From a candidate division Hyd24-12 bacterium UBA6080 (lineage in GTDB: Bacteria; Fermentibacterota; Fermentibacteria; Fermentibacterales; JCC-6), in contig DIXM01000011.1 in NCBI GenBank assembly GCA_002436025.1, forward strand, positions 65,723-129,722: DNA of 64,000 nt, written 5' to 3'. A program made the translations under genes and the position numbers. The notes below the pieces were generated by a model. It did no database searches. It saw only the letters and a program-made list of their open reading frames with translations, and was not told where the DNA came from. Below, one piece after another: positions 42,498-51,325 of the stretch (position 1 is its first letter; each line of letters opens with the position of its first letter).

Positions 42498-42787
42498 CGC
42501 ATGTCCTTTCTGCACAAAAACACATACGATCAACATAAGGTGCGCCATTGTCAGTAGACAAGCAGTCAATCAAGGCGTCCGGCTTGATCCGCCGGGTGAT
42601 ACATAGACCCTGATCATTGCTGTCTGGAGCATTGGATCGCCGGGAATGAATGCTGTGAGGAAAAGAGACTGCGAACTGAACTCTGCCGAAGACAGGATCA
42701 CGTTACAGGAAACTCCTTTACAAAGAACGACAAAGTGGCCATTGATTAATAGCTCTGAGGAACACGTACGCTGGAGCTTTGAGGAAC

Positions 42788-43423
42788 ATGAACGCGATCA
42801 TACTGTGTCTGATCACCCTGCAGGATGTTCCCCCGTCGGCTCTGGCAACCCCCCGTGCCGGTAATGATTTCGCGCATCAGGTCTTGCGGGTTGAGTCGGA
42901 AGACTCTCTCTGTTCCCAGGCGTTCAGCTATGAAACCCTTCAAAACGGCCTTGGGTTCTCGCAGAACCATAACTGGATGATGGCCGATGATTTCTACAGC
43001 GTGTACGAATGGGATTTGTTCCGTGTCGAGATATGGGCCATTTACTCAGAATCCAATCCTCAGAGCATTCTGATACAGATACGCAGTGACCTTTCCGGAC
43101 CGGGATCCGTCATCGACAGCGGCACCTCAAACAGCCTGTCCCACCAGGATACCGGCTACTCTCAATGGGGATACCCGCTGTGGTACAACGATATCGCTGT
43201 TTCCTACATTGGTTTTCCGGTCGGAAAGAGCTGGCTTGCGCTGCAGACAATAGGCACCGGCAACAACTACTGGCTGGCCGCTGACCAGCAGTGGGCCGAC
43301 ATGTCCTACTTCAGCGCAAACAACGGCGGCAGTTGGAGCAGTTCCCAGATGGAGTACGGAACCCCCTGCGAGCAGTTCATGATCCTGAACAGGTACAGCC
43401 CGGCCCTTGAGCGCAACCCATGA
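42788..43423 (+). CDS. secreted protein of unknown function
   Basis: A 211-aa protein with a short signal-like start (AIILCLITLQDVPPSALA). The mature part is beta-rich with aromatic pairs (NHNWMMADDFYSVYEWDLFRVEIWAIY, GYSQWGYPLWYND) and a stretch ending in GTPCEQFMILNRYSP, like bacterial jelly-roll or lectin-type surface domains. No sorting module is present. TTG 42779 is an alternative start. The 218 bp upstream (42570-42787) holds no gene; I see only an imperfect 16-bp duplication around GAGGAACA just before the start. Confidence 0.6.
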   Translation: MNAIILCLITLQDVPPSALATPRAGNDFAHQVLRVESEDSLCSQAFSYETLQNGLGFSQNHNWMMADDFYSVYEWDLFRVEIWAIYSESNPQSILIQIRSDLSGPGSVIDSGTSNSLSHQDTGYSQWGYPLWYNDIAVSYIGFPVGKSWLALQTIGTGNNYWLAADQQWADMSYFSANNGGSWSSSQMEYGTPCEQFMILNRYSPALERNP

Positions 43424-43547
43424 TGCGGCGCGGGAACCGGATACTCTGCGCCTTGTTCAACCAGTGGTTACGATGCGGTTTGGAACAGATGCTTCAATCT
43501 CATCCCGGGGCCTGCTCCTCGCGGGGGTAGAAAAGACCGGGTTACTC

Positions 43548-45068
43548 TCAGTGCGGAGCTGAGTCACAGGACAGCGCAGAACCGTCCTTCGGCAGAGGGC
43601 TGTTCCACCGGGGCATTCTCTTCACTCTGCGGAAATCGTCGAGAACCCTGTTGATCGTCATCTCTCCCTTTGTGGTGTGCTTCCAGAACAGCACGTGAGG
43701 GATGATGAGGAAGGTTCGCCAGGGGTGCCAGAACGCCTTCCTGAGGTAGAACGTCAGGTAGAGGAGACGACGTTTGAACTCAAGCCTGTTGTAGTCACTT
43801 CGCCATTTGGGTGTGAAGGTCAGCTCTCCGTAGTCGGCGTATGAACCCTGTTCGAAGTGCTCGTTCGCCTCGGCGCCGGGAACCGGTATCATGAGGGGAC
43901 AGACGATTTCATCTATGCCGGCCCTGGTCAGCCTGGCAACGTACTTTTTCGTCATTGCCCAGTCTTCGTCTGTCTCTCCGGGGTACCCGATCATGAAGAA
44001 GCAGGAGGTCCGAATTCCTATCCTGCACGCATGCCGTGTGATCTTCATGAGGTGCTCAAGGTCTACGGGTTTGTCCATGAGTTTCAGCAGCCTGTGGCTG
44101 CCTGACTCCGCGGATAGAGTGAAGAACCTGCATCCTGCCTTTTTAAGGAGATCAAGAAGAGGCTCGTCCACAGTTTCGACCTTTATCCCCGAAGGCATGC
44201 AGAATGTTATGTCAAGTTCCTTCTCAAGGATGAGCTCGCATATCCGCCTTGTTCTCTCCGTACCCGCTGTGGAGTTCTCGTCGTTCAGGTGGAAATCCCG
44301 TATTCCATATCTGGCTATGTAGTATTCGATTTCCTCGACAACTGACTCCGGTGACCGGGGACGCCATTTCCGCTGACTCATCATCGGTGACGGGCAGAAC
44401 CGGCAATTGTAGGGGCACCCGCGGCTCGTGACGATGTTCATGTAGCGTCCGCTGGAGGGTCCGTGTGCGTAATGGAGACTCCAGTAGTTCTCAAGGGGAA
44501 GGACATCCGTATGATAGACATTCAGCGTGTCCACGTTTTCGGCATAACGGTGCTTTTCGTTGCGTCCGTCCTTCCAGACCAGACCGTCGATTGAATCAAG
44601 GGGTTTCCCCTGTTCAAGGGCGTTGGCGAGTTCCAGAATTGTCAGCTCACCCTCGGAAAGCACAACGAAGTCCACGCCCTGCTTGTGAACGAGCTCATCG
44701 GCCACAGCAGTGGCGTGATGTCCTCCGATGACGAATTTGAGATGGGGATAGCGCGACCGCAGAACCTGGATGATATCCAGGGAGATCCTGTGAGAAACGG
44801 CTTCATTGACCGAAAAACCAACAAGCTTTGTCTCTCCGTTGAAGCGCGCCAGCACGTCATCGGGAGAAATCCCTCTGAGAACGAACTTGTCATTGTATAT
44901 GCGTCGCCACAAGGGTTGCAGGCCGTAACAGTCGATGACATCGACGTCGTGCCCACCGTCAATGAGGGCTCCTGCAATGTAGGAAACATTCACAGGAATA
45001 CTCGGGATGCTGCCGAAAAGATCGCCTTTCGATCCGACAAGCGGTGGCCTGATTATCGTTACTTTCAC
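43548..45068 (-). CDS. B12-binding-domain radical SAM protein
   Basis: A 506-aa protein. The N-terminal ~150 residues have a cobalamin-binding-type Rossmann fold (VNVSYIAGALIDGGHDVDVID, VIGGHHATA). The radical SAM core starts at TSRGCPYNCRFC near residue 217 (C-x3-C-x2-C), with SAESGSHRLLKLMDKP near 318 and MIGYPGETDEDW near 357. The ~90-residue C-terminal region is basic and aromatic-rich and may bind lipid. The start is GTG with GAGG ~4 nt upstream. This class modifies lipids, sugars or cofactors; the substrate is unknown. It sits downstream of a SPASM radical SAM gene on the same strand. Confidence 0.85.
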   Translation of the reverse strand: MKVTIIRPPLVGSKGDLFGSIPSIPVNVSYIAGALIDGGHDVDVIDCYGLQPLWRRIYNDKFVLRGISPDDVLARFNGETKLVGFSVNEAVSHRISLDIIQVLRSRYPHLKFVIGGHHATAVADELVHKQGVDFVVLSEGELTILELANALEQGKPLDSIDGLVWKDGRNEKHRYAENVDTLNVYHTDVLPLENYWSLHYAHGPSSGRYMNIVTSRGCPYNCRFCPSPMMSQRKWRPRSPESVVEEIEYYIARYGIRDFHLNDENSTAGTERTRRICELILEKELDITFCMPSGIKVETVDEPLLDLLKKAGCRFFTLSAESGSHRLLKLMDKPVDLEHLMKITRHACRIGIRTSCFFMIGYPGETDEDWAMTKKYVARLTRAGIDEIVCPLMIPVPGAEANEHFEQGSYADYGELTFTPKWRSDYNRLEFKRRLLYLTFYLRKAFWHPWRTFLIIPHVLFWKHTTKGEMTINRVLDDFRRVKRMPRWNSPLPKDGSALSCDSAPH

Positions 45069-45360
45069 GGGGCCTCACAGAGCATTGAGGTTGGTGCTTG
45101 TGGAATACCTACGACAGATTGCATTTTCCGTGAACCCGCACCAAATCTCATTGTTAGAATTGCCATACTCTACGGCTGACGCATGAACCTACTGCCAACT
45201 GTATCCCCGGTCAACCAGATAAGGCGATTCAAGGCGTTTTCCACGGTTTTCGGGTCCCATTGTTTGGGGACCGCACGTGAAGCGTTGACCGCAACAAGGA
45301 CTGCATTGCCGCTGAACCAACTGAAACGATCCGTTCGGAGGGGAGAGTGCCTTTCTGTTT

Positions 45361-46470
45361 CTATCGTCCTGTGAGGGTTCGCCAAAGTATCTTCGGGTAG
45401 TGGCGCCAATTCAGGAGAAGGCTGGCATGGATGGCGCATTCATGCGTGCAGGAGCAGCACCTGTCTCTTATGAAAGCCAGGGTCTCCTTTGCCTGAGGAG
45501 TATCCAGTATGTCTTTCATGCTGTAGTTGAAATCGCGAACATTTCCAAAAGGTCTGTCCAGCATTTCGCATGGATACACTGTTCCTTCAGGGGTCAGTAC
45601 CAGAATGCGTTCACCGGCGAGGCAGTTCAGAGGCAGCTGTCCCCTCTCGAGATGGGCGATCACCGCCTCGGTGTTAAGATTGAACACCGCAGTGAACAGG
45701 CGTGCGATCACGTTTGTCCTGCGCGAGGCGTTCCGGCTGCGCAGATACTCCATTGTGGAACGATAGTCTTCCGTTGTTACCGCCTTCGATTCCAGCAGAC
45801 GCGCATCCCCACGCACCAGCACCACTGCCTGCTTGTCGATTTCGGGAAAATCCCGGGCAACGGTATCGATCATTCCCTTTATTGAATCACGGTTCAGTGC
45901 TGAAAGGACGGTGGCAATCTCAAGCCCGAGGTTCGAATGGTGTTTTCGCAGGTCGACAAGCTCAGCGTAAGTTTCCCGGAGCCTCTCGTAATTGCCTGGT
46001 ACACCCCTGATGTGATCATGCTCCCGGCCTATGCCGTCAAGAGAAAGCATTATGCGAAGGTAGTTCAGATCACATCTTTGCAGGATCTGTTCTGTGAGAT
46101 TGCGTGTCTCCTGCGGGCGCAGTGCATTTGTGGGAATTGTGATGTGCTGGACGTGGTTCTGACTATTGAAGAGACGACAGATCTCAACAATGTCGTCCCG
46201 AAGGAAAGGCTCGCCACCGCCCAGAGTTAGCTGAAGCAGCGGACCGTATCCTGACGAGACCTTCTCTATCTCATCGAGCCTGAGGTCGTTCTTTTCCGGT
46301 TCGTCGAGACGCTGCCAGTTGAAGCAGGTGAGGCATCGGGAGTTACAGCGGGAGGTGATCTGAAAGATGAGATAGGAAGGATTGTGCCCGGTGAGTTTTT
46401 CGGCGACGGAGATCCAGTTGCTCAATCTGAATCCAGCATTCCTTCGTGTCCCGAGTGAACGACCCATATC
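45361..46470 (-). CDS. radical SAM protein with SPASM-like C-terminus
   Basis: A 369-aa protein. The radical SAM cysteines are in QITSRCNSRCLTC (C-x3-C-x2-C), with a GGGEPFLR motif (GGEP) ~40 residues later. A C-terminal cluster (CSCTHECAIHASLLLN plus NCLAGERI and YPCEMLD) resembles SPASM auxiliary-cluster ligands. SPASM enzymes modify peptides or proteins, or act on sugars in surface glycan clusters. The start is uncertain: GTG 46572 and ATG 46494 are possible, but ATG 46470 has GGAG 8 nt upstream. The 292 bp downstream (45069-45360) holds no convincing gene. Confidence 0.83.
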   Translation of the reverse strand, partial: DMGRSLGTRRNAGFRLSNWISVAEKLTGHNPSYLIFQITSRCNSRCLTCFNWQRLDEPEKNDLRLDEIEKVSSGYGPLLQLTLGGGEPFLRDDIVEICRLFNSQNHVQHITIPTNALRPQETRNLTEQILQRCDLNYLRIMLSLDGIGREHDHIRGVPGNYERLRETYAELVDLRKHHSNLGLEIATVLSALNRDSIKGMIDTVARDFPEIDKQAVVLVRGDARLLESKAVTTEDYRSTMEYLRSRNASRRTNVIARLFTAVFNLNTEAVIAHLERGQLPLNCLAGERILVLTPEGTVYPCEMLDRPFGNVRDFNYSMKDILDTPQAKETLAFIRDRCCSCTHECAIHASLLLNWRHYPKILWRTLTGR

Positions 46471-46663
46471 CCTGGCTCCGTCCTCATTGCTCATGTTGCG
46501 ACTCAGGGCAAGACTACTCGTTGTCGCTGTTTCGGTCAATGAGATCCTCAACGGGATCGCAGCCTTCCCCACGTGAAGAGCAATTCACAGTGTGATACGT
46601 CGAGGCGCATGGAAGCGAACCTTGTCGGATCGTTGCATGTGGACCTGACAGAGACTCAGTATA

Positions 46664-47263
46664 TCACTGCGGCCCTGACTCAGCCGGCATCAGCAATCCC
46701 TCTTCCAAAAGGTACTCCGCCATGAAACTGCCCACCAGGCTTCCCGTAAGCGCTGCACCCGCTTCGGTCATGTGCATTGAATCATAGAAATACATCTCAC
46801 TGTGCGGAACGTGGGAAGCGGGATCTTACACCGCAACCCCCTGGTCACGGCATACTTCGAGGAGGTCTTCGTTGAGCGTTCCAAGCATCAGGGCAAAAGT
46901 GGCCTTGGAGTTCGGGCTGAGCTGCTCCACGCGTTCCCTCGGATTGAGTATAGCGTGTTTCTCTCCGTCCTCCCAGTACAGGAGTTTCCTTCCCATGAAA
47001 GCTTCTCTGATGGCTGCCGTGGTGCCACCCTTCCTTACTGCTACCGGGCAGAACTTGAATCGGCTATCGATGTCGAACAGCCTGTCCCGATCCTCACACC
47101 CGAACGGTCGCTTCCAGACGCACTTTTCAAGGAGCAGGTCCCAGAGGGACGCGGACCCCTTGTCCGTATTGATTTCCGAGGGCACGATGAAGCCAAAGAG
47201 ACCGTAGCGTTGCGACAGGGCATGGGCGGCCTCCGGGAACATCTTGTAACGATAGCTGGACAT
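46664..47263 (-). pseudogene. decayed SGNH hydrolase, 5'-truncated, with in-frame TAA
   Basis: The minus strand encodes ~145 residues matching the C-terminal half of the neighbouring SGNH hydrolase, then a TAA codon (plus 46826-46828), and then in the same frame DPASHVPHSEMYFYDSMHMTEAGAAL up to a TGA at 46664. The block DSMH-x-T-E-A-G is the C-terminal Asp-His motif of SGNH enzymes. At the TAA position the intact paralog has Tyr (HCYDLAS), so a TAC/TAT-to-TAA change is the simplest cause. The catalytic Ser (GDS block) region is missing. Expression of a working enzyme is unlikely. Confidence 0.75.
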
Positions 47264-47346
47264 TTGTGTTATGGTTTGGGATAGGATCAGGTTTGCGCTT
47301 CATGACGGCTGTACAACCACGCTGTATATGTTTTGAGGAGTAAACC

Positions 47347-48855
47347 ATAAAAAGGACGTTTCTTTTTATCGCCTTTCTGCTGATCGCAGCGGGATACCTG
47401 AGTATCTGGCTCGTGTTTGCCGGATCTGTAAGCTCCCATCCCGTTGTCTTTGGCCAATACTCTCCAAAGCTCTTTGCGATACTGACCCTGACTGCCCTGG
47501 GTTTCTTTGCTGTTCTCCTGAAGGTGCTTATCGGAAAGCGCAATACCATTGATCATATGTCGAAAAAGCTTGGCAGGTTTGCAGCCGCCGGCTACCTTCT
47601 GGAATTCACTGCTTTCACTGCGATACCGTTGTGTGCCATACTTGCGTGGATAGGTGACCGCTTCACTCCCATAGCCGGTGAAGCGGGTTTTATCCTGGGT
47701 ATTGCGCTTGTCATCTCCGGAGCTGTCCTCGGAGCACTGACTGAAGCCGGGAAGGAACGGTCCAGGCTTTTCGCGAAGCACGGAGGCATGACTCTTCTGT
47801 CAGTCCTCTTCGGGGTGTTCCTGCTTGAGATCACACTGCATCTGACTATGCCATTCAGGATCTTCAACCCGGCACTCGACCTCAGGCCGAACGTCCGGAT
47901 TCAGCTTCAAAACGGAGAGCTTCCCGGAGTCTCACGCACAGGGGTTTTCTCCACCAACCGGTGGGGTATGCGGGGGGAGGAACCTCCGGATGAGTGGGAT
48001 GAATGGTTCACCGTGGTCTGTATAGGCGGAAGCACCACCCGGTGCTTCGTACTGGACGATTCCAGGACATGGCCCTGGCTCCTCCAGGAGGATCTTCGCC
48101 TCGTGAACCCCAGCACATGGGTGGGGAACGGAGGTGTGGATGGTCACAGCACAATAGCTCACGTGGTGTTCATGGAGGAGGTTATACCCCGCGTAAGACC
48201 GGACATGGTTATCTTCCTGATAGGCATCAACGAGAAGTACAATTTCGACTTGGGCATGAACCTGGAAAATAGAATCACCGAGTTACAGGATTCTGGCCTG
48301 GGTCAATGGCTGTTCAGGAACAGCAGGATCTACCAGACCGCATACTACCTCAAGCAGGCATATTTTGACGAGATACCCATAATTGGAGATTCCTGGCCCT
48401 TCAGGATGAATACTGAACCGATGCCGGAACCGGAGATGGAGCTTCCGGATGATCTGAACGATCTCCTCATCGACCCCGACCTCACCACAGGCAATCTCAG
48501 GCGAATGATCGAACTGGCAAGGGAGTACGGGGCAACACCGGTCATCCTCACTCAGCCGCTGCTGTACGAAGACACTCCTTACTGGGCTTCGATTAAGGAT
48601 AACAACACCCAGTCGGATAGGGGCTATATCTCGTCAGCGACACTGTCGCGAATGGTGGATATCACCAACCAGAGCATAATCGGGGTATGCCATGAGATGG
48701 GAGCCCACTGCTACGACCTCGCTTCGGCAGTCCCCCACGACCCCGAGCTTTTCTACGATGGAATGCATTTTACCGAGGCCGGTGCCGAGCTCATCGCAGA
48801 CAGCGTAAACGCCTTCCTGCTGAGGAACGATCTGGTCCCGGCACCGGTCAGGTAA
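47347..48855 (+). CDS. membrane-anchored SGNH/GDSL-type hydrolase, probable ATA start
   Basis: A ~502-aa protein. Three or four N-terminal helices (~5-25, ~40-57, ~80-103, ~115-135) precede an SGNH domain: block I VVCIGGSTTRCF (GGST for GDS), GxND-like block LIGINEKYNF, and the Asp-His pair in FYDGMHFTEAG near the end. It may deacylate or acylate glycans. An in-frame TAA at 47341 rules out a longer start. GAGGAG at 47335-47340 is ideally spaced to an ATA codon at 47347, which adds a good first helix (KRTFLFIAFLLIAAGYLSIW). GTG 47413 is the nearest standard start but has no ribosome site. Confidence 0.8.
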   Translation: MKRTFLFIAFLLIAAGYLSIWLVFAGSVSSHPVVFGQYSPKLFAILTLTALGFFAVLLKVLIGKRNTIDHMSKKLGRFAAAGYLLEFTAFTAIPLCAILAWIGDRFTPIAGEAGFILGIALVISGAVLGALTEAGKERSRLFAKHGGMTLLSVLFGVFLLEITLHLTMPFRIFNPALDLRPNVRIQLQNGELPGVSRTGVFSTNRWGMRGEEPPDEWDEWFTVVCIGGSTTRCFVLDDSRTWPWLLQEDLRLVNPSTWVGNGGVDGHSTIAHVVFMEEVIPRVRPDMVIFLIGINEKYNFDLGMNLENRITELQDSGLGQWLFRNSRIYQTAYYLKQAYFDEIPIIGDSWPFRMNTEPMPEPEMELPDDLNDLLIDPDLTTGNLRRMIELAREYGATPVILTQPLLYEDTPYWASIKDNNTQSDRGYISSATLSRMVDITNQSIIGVCHEMGAHCYDLASAVPHDPELFYDGMHFTEAGAELIADSVNAFLLRNDLVPAPVR

Positions 48856-48921
48856 GTTCAGAATGGCTGCTGCGCAGGAACCATCATCATTGATGTGATC
48901 ATACCGCAGGCTTCCCCATTA

Positions 48922-49291
48922 GGTAGACACTTCATAAAGTGACACTTCCCAAGCTAACATCTCAAGGTGCATCGCTGGCGTCAGAGCTTTTTAGATGAGC
49001 TCCTTCAGTGCATGGTTCTCGAGGCTCAACTCCGAGTACATCCCCTTCAATCGTGTTCTCAGTCTCAAGCTCCTTCATCCGCTTAAGCTCCGGGACGCCC
49101 ATCCCGCTGTACTTCTTCTTCCAGTTGTAGAATGTGTTGCCGCTGACGCCATATTTGCTGCAAACCTCGGTGACGGCGACTCCGGCATCGGCTTCCCTAA
49201 GAATCGCCACGGTCTGCGTCTCAGTGAACCTGGACCACTTCATCTCGACCTCCTGGGTTGGCAGGAAGTCTCACTCTATCAATTGTCCTCC
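48922..49291 (-). mobile_element. internally deleted IS3-type element with terminal inverted repeats
   Basis: A ~370-bp element. The left end TTCATAAAGTGACACTTCC (48931-48949) and the inverted right end TTGATAGAGTGAGACTTCC (49264-49282, complement) match at 16 of 19 positions. Weaker identity continues outwards to about 48922 and 49291. Only a broken OrfA remains inside; OrfB is gone. It is a non-autonomous, MITE-like derivative lying at the 5' edge of a decayed toxin-antitoxin copy. No clear target duplication is seen. Confidence 0.65.
48962..49243 (-). pseudogene. IS3-family OrfA (helix-turn-helix) remnant
   Basis: The first ~60 residues (KWSRFTETQTVAILREADAG, then VTEVCSKYGVSGNTFYNWKK) are the IS3 OrfA HTH that binds the element ends. 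After E-L-E-T-E-N the frame shifts: the expected leucine-zipper continuation (RLKGMYSELSLENHALKELI) is found in the next frame and ends at a TAA where a glutamate is usual. The protein is therefore broken by a one-base indel and a stop. Confidence 0.72.
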
Positions 49292-49304
49292 AAACAGGGA
49301 AGCC

Positions 49305-49356
49305 TACGAAGCCATTGAGCAGGAAATCAGGGAATCAAGGAAAGCACACCCCCGAT
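49305..49356 (+). pseudogene. 3' fragment of a Phd-type antitoxin gene
   Basis: About 50 bp match the last codons of the intact antitoxin at 54934-55221 (EAIDQEIRESRKARPR in the intact copy; EAIEQEIRESRKAHPR here). The rest of the gene is missing, and the IS-derived element ends ~14 bp upstream. Confidence 0.65.
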
Positions 49357-49656
49357 GATGAGAATTGTCGTTGATACCGATGTACTGGTGTCAGGGTTGT
49401 TGACCCCGTTCGGCATTTGTGCTGATCTGGTAAGGCTTTTACATCCGATGAGGTAATCCTCTGCGTCGATTCCCGGATCCTGCTTGAGTATGAGGAAGTG
49501 CTCGGAAGAGAACACTTCCGTCTGGATCCCAAGCTTGTGGCGATATTAATTGAGTACATCCGAAGACGCTGGAGTTGCATAAATGCATGCCCCTGAACAA
49601 GCCGCTGCCTGATCCGGATTACAGCTGCTTCCTTGAGGTTGACGCAACTGCCACAC
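49357..49656 (+). pseudogene. decayed PIN-domain toxin gene
   Basis: Strong nucleotide similarity to the intact PIN toxin at 55218. It begins MRIVVDTDVLVSGLLTPFG, but one T is missing from the run at ~49437 (CTTTTACATC versus CTTTTTACATC), which shifts the frame. Another indel follows near 49568-49590 and the similarity ends near 49656. The nuclease core is therefore lost. Confidence 0.75.
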
Positions 49657-49719
49657 AAACTTATCTAAAACCCATGTTTTCGGTTCCATTAATTGCGATT
49701 TTTGCGGAAGGGGCAGGCA

Positions 49720-51237
49720 ATGAAGGTTCGCTTGGTGTTTCTTCTTTCAGTGTTCGCTTCGTCAGCATTCTCCAATGCAAATCAATCCCTGGCAATGGTA
49801 TTGAATCCCGACGGAGCTGTCATGAAGGGGGTTTCGGGCAGTTTCGATCCTTCCGGGTTCCACTTGGTCTGCGGTCCAGGGGGGGAGCCGTTCTTTCTTT
49901 CGGATGATACATTCTGCAGTGAGCCCATCAATCCTCCGGGTGAACAGGGTTCCGATGGCTCCTGGTCTGCTTTGGGGAGTGGTGTGAACAACTGGGTCTA
50001 TTCCATCGCAGGCAGCGGTTCAAGCGTTTACGCGGGGGGCTATCTAACCGAGGCCGGTGGGAACCCGGCTAACCACATCGCCCGTTGGAACGGCAGTTCC
50101 TGGTCGGCGTTGGGAAGTGGTGTCAACGGCGCGGTCTATGCCATTGCCATCAGCGGATCGAATATCTATGTGGGCGGCGATTTCACCCAGGCCGGTGGAA
50201 TTCTCGCCACCTTCATTGCCCGATGGGACGGCACCTCCTGGTCAGCCCTCGGAGACGGTGTGAACACCCCTGTCGGTGCCATCGCAGTAAGCGGTTCGGA
50301 TGTTTATGTGGGCGGCGATTTCAGCCAGGCTGGCGGCGTTTCGGTCGCCCGCATTGCAAAATGGGATGAAATCAATGATACATGGTCAGCCCTGGGAAGC
50401 GGTTTGAACGGCGCTGTTCATGCCATCGCCATCAGCGGATCGAATGTTTACGTGGGTGGCTATTTCACCCAGGCCGGTGGGAACCCTGCCAACTACATCG
50501 CCCGTTGGAACGGCAGTTCGTGGTCCACCTTGGGAAGCGGGGTGAGCAGCACTGTCTATGCCCTCGCTGTGAGTGGTTCTGATGTGTACTCCGGAGGAGG
50601 GTTCACCCAGGCCGGTGGGAATCCTGCCAACCACATCGCCCTTTGGAACGGCAGCTCATGGTCGGCGTTGGGAAGTGGTTTGAACAGCTATGCTGTATCA
50701 ATCGCGGTCAACGGCTCAAATGTTTATGCGGGAGGCCTGTTCACCCAGGCCGGTGGGAATCCGGCCAACCACATTGCCCTTTGGAACGGCAGTTCATGGT
50801 CGGAACTGGGGAGCGGCGTGAACAACAACGTCAATTCAATTGCGGTATCAGGCTCAGATGTGTACATGGGAGGCCTTTTCACCAATGCCGGCGGGAACCC
50901 TGCCAACTACGTTGCATGCTGGGACGAGCTGGGGACGTTGATTGAACCACACCCCGAAGAACTGCCTCCGGCACTGCAGGCCTCCCCGAACCCCATGATG
51001 TCCGGTACGAACCTTTCGTTCATGAGCATCGGAGCCTCCCCGCTTACCCTCAATGTCTACGACAACACAGGACGCCTTGTGAGAACGCAGGAACTGGGAA
51101 CCCTGCCGGCCGGTTCCCATTCCCATTACTGGGACGGCCGTGATGAAAGCGGTTCGGCCCTTGCATCGGGAGTGTACTTCGTGAGGCTTTCCAGCACTGA
51201 ACTCGAAGCTTCCACTCGCGTGGTTCTGATAAAATAG
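49720..51237 (+). CDS. secreted repeat-propeller protein 1 (7 repeats)
   Basis: A 505-aa surface protein. A signal peptide (~1-18, KVRLVFLLSVFASSAFS) is followed by a family-specific N-terminal block (SLAMVLNPDGAVMKGVSGSF). Seven ~40-residue repeats of the form Y-A-I-A-x-S-G-S-x-V-Y-x-G-G-x-F-T-Q-A-G-G-N-P-A-x-x-I-A-R-W-N-G-S-S-W-S-A-L then form a probable beta-propeller. A C-terminal FlgD-like/type IX sorting domain (ASPNPMMSGTNLSF ... ASGVYFVRLSSTEL ... RVVLIK) follows. It resembles two other genes in this island. ATG 49720 has a GGAAGGGG site upstream. The natural ligand is unknown; adhesion or sugar binding is a guess. Confidence 0.88.
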   Translation: MKVRLVFLLSVFASSAFSNANQSLAMVLNPDGAVMKGVSGSFDPSGFHLVCGPGGEPFFLSDDTFCSEPINPPGEQGSDGSWSALGSGVNNWVYSIAGSGSSVYAGGYLTEAGGNPANHIARWNGSSWSALGSGVNGAVYAIAISGSNIYVGGDFTQAGGILATFIARWDGTSWSALGDGVNTPVGAIAVSGSDVYVGGDFSQAGGVSVARIAKWDEINDTWSALGSGLNGAVHAIAISGSNVYVGGYFTQAGGNPANYIARWNGSSWSTLGSGVSSTVYALAVSGSDVYSGGGFTQAGGNPANHIALWNGSSWSALGSGLNSYAVSIAVNGSNVYAGGLFTQAGGNPANHIALWNGSSWSELGSGVNNNVNSIAVSGSDVYMGGLFTNAGGNPANYVACWDELGTLIEPHPEELPPALQASPNPMMSGTNLSFMSIGASPLTLNVYDNTGRLVRTQELGTLPAGSHSHYWDGRDESGSALASGVYFVRLSSTELEASTRVVLIK

Positions 51238-51255
51238 AACGACCCATGAACGAAG

Positions 51256-51289
51256 GAAGGGGAGTCGAAAGGCTCCCCTTCTCTGTTTT
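51256..51289 (+). terminator. intrinsic terminator of propeller gene 1
   Basis: A perfect 9-bp stem GAAGGGGAG / CTCCCCTTC with an 8-nt loop is followed by TCTGTTTT, 18 bp after the stop. Confidence 0.8.
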
Positions 51290-51325
51290 GCGTTCGAATG
51301 GGGTTTTTGGTACGCCAAAGCGCGG

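Noticed and set aside
45170..45439. 89-aa minus-strand reading frame between the two radical SAM genes
   Set aside because: Its start lies inside the 3' end of the SPASM gene in another frame, it has no ribosome site, and its composition looks like non-coding sequence; only a ~30-residue part reads as possibly protein-like.
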